DNA of 6,744 nt from Thermoflexales bacterium (GTDB lineage Bacteria; Chloroflexota; Anaerolineae; Fen-1058), in NCBI GenBank assembly GCA_017999195.1, contig JAGOBP010000231.1, positions 1 to 6,744 on the forward strand. Direction: 5' to 3'. Position numbers and translations under genes: made by a program. Every line of letters begins with the position of its first letter. Positions within the stretch are counted from its first letter, which is position 1. Of the stretch, positions 5,201 through 6,744 are shown in pieces. The notes under the pieces were generated by a model, which did not search any database, was not told where the DNA came from, and saw only the letters and a list, made by a program, of their open reading frames with translations.

Positions 5201-6688
5201 CAAATAGTCGGAGAATTTCTTGGAATCCACGCCGTAATTCACCCGCTTGCCCAGCTTCTTGGCGATGGTGCCCAACAGCGGTACGTCTTTGATGCACTGT
5301 TGCAGGAACAGCGCCAACTGCCGATCACGCGCGGCGGCCAGATTGAGGTCGGCCAGCCCCGTGCTTTGACCGGCGGTCTGCGCGGTGGTGACGGCTTGCT
5401 CGGCGGTTTCCACGTCCAGCGCGGCCTGCATGCGGTCATAGGCTTTGTCGTCGACGTCTTCCATCTTGGCTTTGAACGTCGCGTCTTGCCACAACTTGGC
5501 GCGTTCGGCAGGCGTGGCGGCCATGAACAAGGCTTCCACGCGTTCGCCGTCGCCCTTCTCGCCGCCGATCTTCTCACCCACTTTGGGAATCTTGGCGACG
5601 CCGCGCGACACCGTGCCGGAGCCGTCGACCTGGCCGAACGCCAGATAAGCGCGCATCTTCAGCGAAGGTTCGCCCTTGTTGTCCAGAATATCAATCAGGT
5701 AATTGGCCGCCATCGGGCCGGGGTCGCCCGAAAAGGTCGTGAAGATCAATGAGCGCAAGCCGCGTTGCGTGTGCTTGAAAAACGCCTCTTCCAACTCGGC
5801 GGGGTCGTGCCCGGTCATCAAGAACGAGACTTTCTGGAAGACTTTCAGCACGCTCTTGCCCGACGACAACTCCGCCGCGATCTGCGCGGCGGCATCGGCC
5901 GGACCCATGTTTACCGCCGCCTCGGACTCTTCGCGCGACTTCAAGCCGCCGGCCTTGGTCTTGCCGATGATGCTTTTGCTTTTGTTGTGCCACCAGCGCG
6001 ATGCGCCGACTTTGGCTTCAAAGGCCCGGCGGATGATCTGCGCATCGCGCTGCAGCCGATTGGAGGTGCGCTGAACAGAAGGCCGATTGATCCCGCTCAC
6101 GACCTGTTTCGCCACCCGATCGGCCTCCTGCTCGTAACGGTCGCCCACCGGACCGAGGGTGAGCTTGGTCTGCACACCGCTGGCGCGACCGCCACCCTGT
6201 TGCACGACATGCGTCAATTCATGCGCCAACAACTCCTGGCCGCTTGAACTGCCCGGTTGATAATTGCCTTTGCTAAAGTAAATGTCACTGCCTAAAGTAA
6301 AGGCTTTGGCCTGGACCGAGCGATTGAGCGTATCCGCCTGTTGATCATTATGCACGCGGACGCCGCCAAAGTCCGACTGGAAGGCAGACTCCATCGAGCC
6401 GCGCACGCGATCGGGCAGCGGTTGGCCGCCCCCGCGGGTGCGATTGATCGTGCTGCTCAGATTGGCATCGAGTTCGCCGTCTTTGATCGGCTTGCGCTGG
6501 ATGGATCGCTGCGCCGCGCGATTGCCGTAGTAACGTTGAATCGACAACAGCGTGTCGGGCAGCGTTGTCGGCGCTTCGAGCAGGGTCGCGGCTACCAGCT
6601 GGGCGCTGGGTGCGGCAGTCTTGGCGGCCTGCGATTGGCGCTGGGTATGGGTCTGGTGTTGAGTGGTCGATCTTTGATGAGTGCTCAC
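2261..6688 (-). CDS. Giant eCIS-core (DUF4157) metallopeptidase-domain protein, candidate payload
   Basis: This 1475-residue protein carries the eCIS-core/DUF4157 domain at about residues 88-195. The core is LPDRVRGSMESAFQSDFGGV, VRVHNDQQAD, DIYFSKGNYQPGS and the zinc motif HELTH (156-160) in LLAHELTHVVQQGG, with YEQEAD (185-190) supplying a possible third ligand. Ahead of it lies IQRYYGNRAAQR (50-61), common in such proteins. The N-terminus is Q/T/H/S-rich and has no signal peptide. Residues about 215-1475 match nothing I can name. They are mostly helical and charged, with divergent repeats, coiled-coil-like parts (about 928-975 and 1095-1135), a hydrophobic stretch (1137-1219) and a lysine-rich end (1340-1400). 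There is only one cysteine (C465). The start is a GTG at 6688 with a weak AAGAG upstream; the next in-frame ATG is at residue 100, inside the conserved domain. DUF4157 is strongly linked to eCIS loci and to polymorphic toxins. A payload role is likely but not shown; a particle-maturation protease is an alternative. Confidence 0.93.
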   Translation of the reverse strand: MSTHQRSTTQHQTHTQRQSQAAKTAAPSAQLVAATLLEAPTTLPDTLLSIQRYYGNRAAQRSIQRKPIKDGELDANLSSTINRTRGGGQPLPDRVRGSMESAFQSDFGGVRVHNDQQADTLNRSVQAKAFTLGSDIYFSKGNYQPGSSSGQELLAHELTHVVQQGGGRASGVQTKLTLGPVGDRYEQEADRVAKQVVSGINRPSVQRTSNRLQRDAQIIRRAFEAKVGASRWWHNKSKSIIGKTKAGGLKSREESEAAVNMGPADAAAQIAAELSSGKSVLKVFQKVSFLMTGHDPAELEEAFFKHTQRGLRSLIFTTFSGDPGPMAANYLIDILDNKGEPSLKMRAYLAFGQVDGSGTVSRGVAKIPKVGEKIGGEKGDGERVEALFMAATPAERAKLWQDATFKAKMEDVDDKAYDRMQAALDVETAEQAVTTAQTAGQSTGLADLNLAAARDRQLALFLQQCIKDVPLLGTIAKKLGKRVNYGVDSKKFSDYLMKWKSTATATDIAYLKQPISEFKNALAKVPTNFLFGLDPRAMAFINQYVDQANTQTGEAQTSMTAGLLEQRADKVNRGTQRGYVGAIIMNKITSRKWRDVEEEIKLLNDSQRAELLKSLAPNSTPAEAMTALANKLMQAGFDKEARARITAMFNTEYGEAGGAYIDLHELFNRGKTSRISAVASPKKWKDAAGGKIISKSIIKILMDMDSESYVQIRRDTALMDKIKAASGDKEWKKIAWLLGAPESKTDPDNLQTGANTRETIENARVAGEINPKRYAVQLDKALEEDTIGKGVSAGREKSNVHQIVTKARYAAHEFAKSQTAVDERTAALQFMAQVMDGVKALDDNSPRKIEYMQKRIPEAYAVLTNDQPITVATRLARAHREGFALFGADRFRKADRQKVAWSFMDLEGRQLLDEWSNLNEFRALNDLVRAHEKEAVALDLQLQQARGGIMAWDRERRAEIGTRQTQNQAQILMLRGKLRQFTLGINPARLADMKRIGVKAEDRVKYEGLVSDKLIKAMKKDEEVQDVLRELNVPDDAYMRQKMKAVDALQSQRMLDTTRQWHLFSTKGAQLDDATRSVKGKVTSTEGKLSKVTPATNRDDLEKLRKEGAEQTEKALQDRTMVEAQFRDMQARIRAKAMLIFKLITMAIVMGLSAAFTAGLGTPLAIGIHIGIEAGLQALEAAFRYFVLGDRDMGRLAVDFAIGLVGATTRILTGNLAMALQAEMLFPGAMVEGTQWLAKPISKSISGLMTEMVMFAPKYVVQKVYQDKELEKVIKEGEDNVADAVTDSAVGQLKGFVAKVAIAGLKELKTEVQTGEPSTVPSDRKFNQAYTDRLAGGRNPEEQEQMWGRYEKQQKKAVKKQVIKVLTHKDKETEAAEEDQRKDALKDVRKVKKSPGAKKLFGLIDANLSAFQAAPNQEIGALLSTQKITLGELRGLTEDEQEKAEKKLRLRPGSWPALVNRLPWRRAAPNRTVTN
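3032..3280 (-). other. Hydrophobic, possibly membrane-inserting segment (residues about 1137-1219 of the giant protein)
   Basis: In an otherwise very charged protein this stretch holds closely spaced apolar runs: AMLIFKLITMAIVMGLSAAF, then LGTPLAIGIHIGIEAGL, then LAVDFAIGLVGATTRILTG. They are separated by short polar turns that include FRYFVLGDRDMGR. They are glycine/alanine-rich and long enough for two or three membrane helices or a helical hairpin. A charged coiled-coil-like region (about 1095-1135) precedes them, and a lysine-rich tail follows. A membrane-inserting or pore-forming function, or simply a buried hydrophobic helical bundle, would both explain this. I cannot separate these by eye. 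Confidence 0.55.
6191..6427 (-). other. eCIS-core/DUF4157 domain with HELTH zinc motif (residues 88-166 of the giant protein)
   Basis: This marks the conserved domain within the giant gene. The HELTH motif is encoded at 6209-6223. Every residue expected for a zinc-peptidase active site is present: two histidines (156, 160) and the general-base glutamate (157), with downstream E186/E188 and D190 in a YEQEAD motif as candidates for the third ligand. The domain is therefore predicted to be catalytically intact rather than a decayed copy. The substrate is unknown; cutting of the same chain or of a particle component would both fit the family's known contexts. Confidence 0.88.
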
Positions 6689-6744
6689 TGCTTAACTCTT
6701 GTGTTCAAGTATGCCCTGCAATCACTAAAACGGCTACTGCTTTC
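6689..6744 (-). other. Short leader upstream of the giant gene, promoter not resolved
   Basis: These 56 bases hold the 5' leader of the giant gene. On the minus strand a weak AAGAG lies about eight bases before the GTG start, much weaker than the sheath site. A CATACT hexamer could serve as a -10 element, but no acceptable -35 sits 17 bases ahead of it, so I do not call a promoter. The true promoter or an upstream operon gene probably lies beyond the right edge. Confidence 0.3.

Noticed and set aside
4697..5752. Plus-strand open frame of 351 codons opposite the giant gene
   Set aside because: It lies wholly inside the giant gene on the opposite strand. Its translation is rich in H, R, L, G and Q with no recognisable motif, as expected for the antisense of GC-rich coding DNA, and the giant gene is supported by conserved domains and overlaps with its neighbours.
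517..6688. CRISPR array, tRNA, rRNA, insertion sequence or attachment site
   Set aside because: No regularly spaced direct repeats, no cloverleaf-like sequence, no transposase motif and no flanking target duplication were seen; the region is filled by overlapping protein genes.

Overview
The window is part of an extracellular contractile injection system (eCIS, the phage-tail-like particle family that includes Afp, PVC and AlgoCIS). All recognised genes lie on the minus strand and are read from right to left. In transcription order they are: a giant 1475-residue protein with an eCIS-core/DUF4157 HELTH metallopeptidase-like domain near its N-terminus (6688-2261); an unrecognised 302-residue protein (2261-1353); a DUF4255/Pvc16-type tail-terminator (cap) protein (1356-517); and, after a 232-base gap, the first 94 complete codons of a phage-tail-sheath protein that runs off the left edge (284-1). 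The plus strand has no believable gene. Its long ORFs lie antisense to the real genes and arise from GC-rich codon use.

The first three genes are physically locked together. The giant gene and the 302-residue gene share one base (TAATG), and the 302-residue gene and the DUF4255 gene share four (ATGA). They are therefore almost certainly co-transcribed and probably translationally coupled. The sheath gene has its own strong ribosome site (AAGGAG) and is preceded by a 232-base gap. That gap holds a long imperfect inverted repeat with arms of about 27 bases and no U-tract, plus a smaller dyad. The gap may set the much higher sheath output that particle assembly needs.

A likely division of labour, partly inferred, is as follows. 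The sheath forms the contractile cylinder, and the DUF4255 protein caps and terminates it at the end away from the baseplate. The giant protein is the best candidate for a payload or payload-processing factor. It has no signal peptide, a DUF4157 domain flanked by [I/V/L]QR motifs, a very long helical and charged body with divergent repeats, a compact hydrophobic stretch near residues 1137-1219 that could insert into a membrane, and a lysine-rich tail. The 302-residue protein, which contains what looks like an internal duplication, could be an adaptor or chaperone between payload and cap, but nothing in its sequence proves this.

Organism: the DNA is fairly GC-rich, with mostly ATG starts, clear Shine-Dalgarno sites and compact overlapping genes, so it is bacterial. 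The style of the giant protein (Q/T/H/S-rich N-terminus, QRxYGNRxxQR motif, DUF4157) recalls eCIS loci of Chloroflexota and similar environmental bacteria. This taxonomic guess is weak. The particle's tube, baseplate, spike and ATPase genes would lie to the left of the window and are not visible here.
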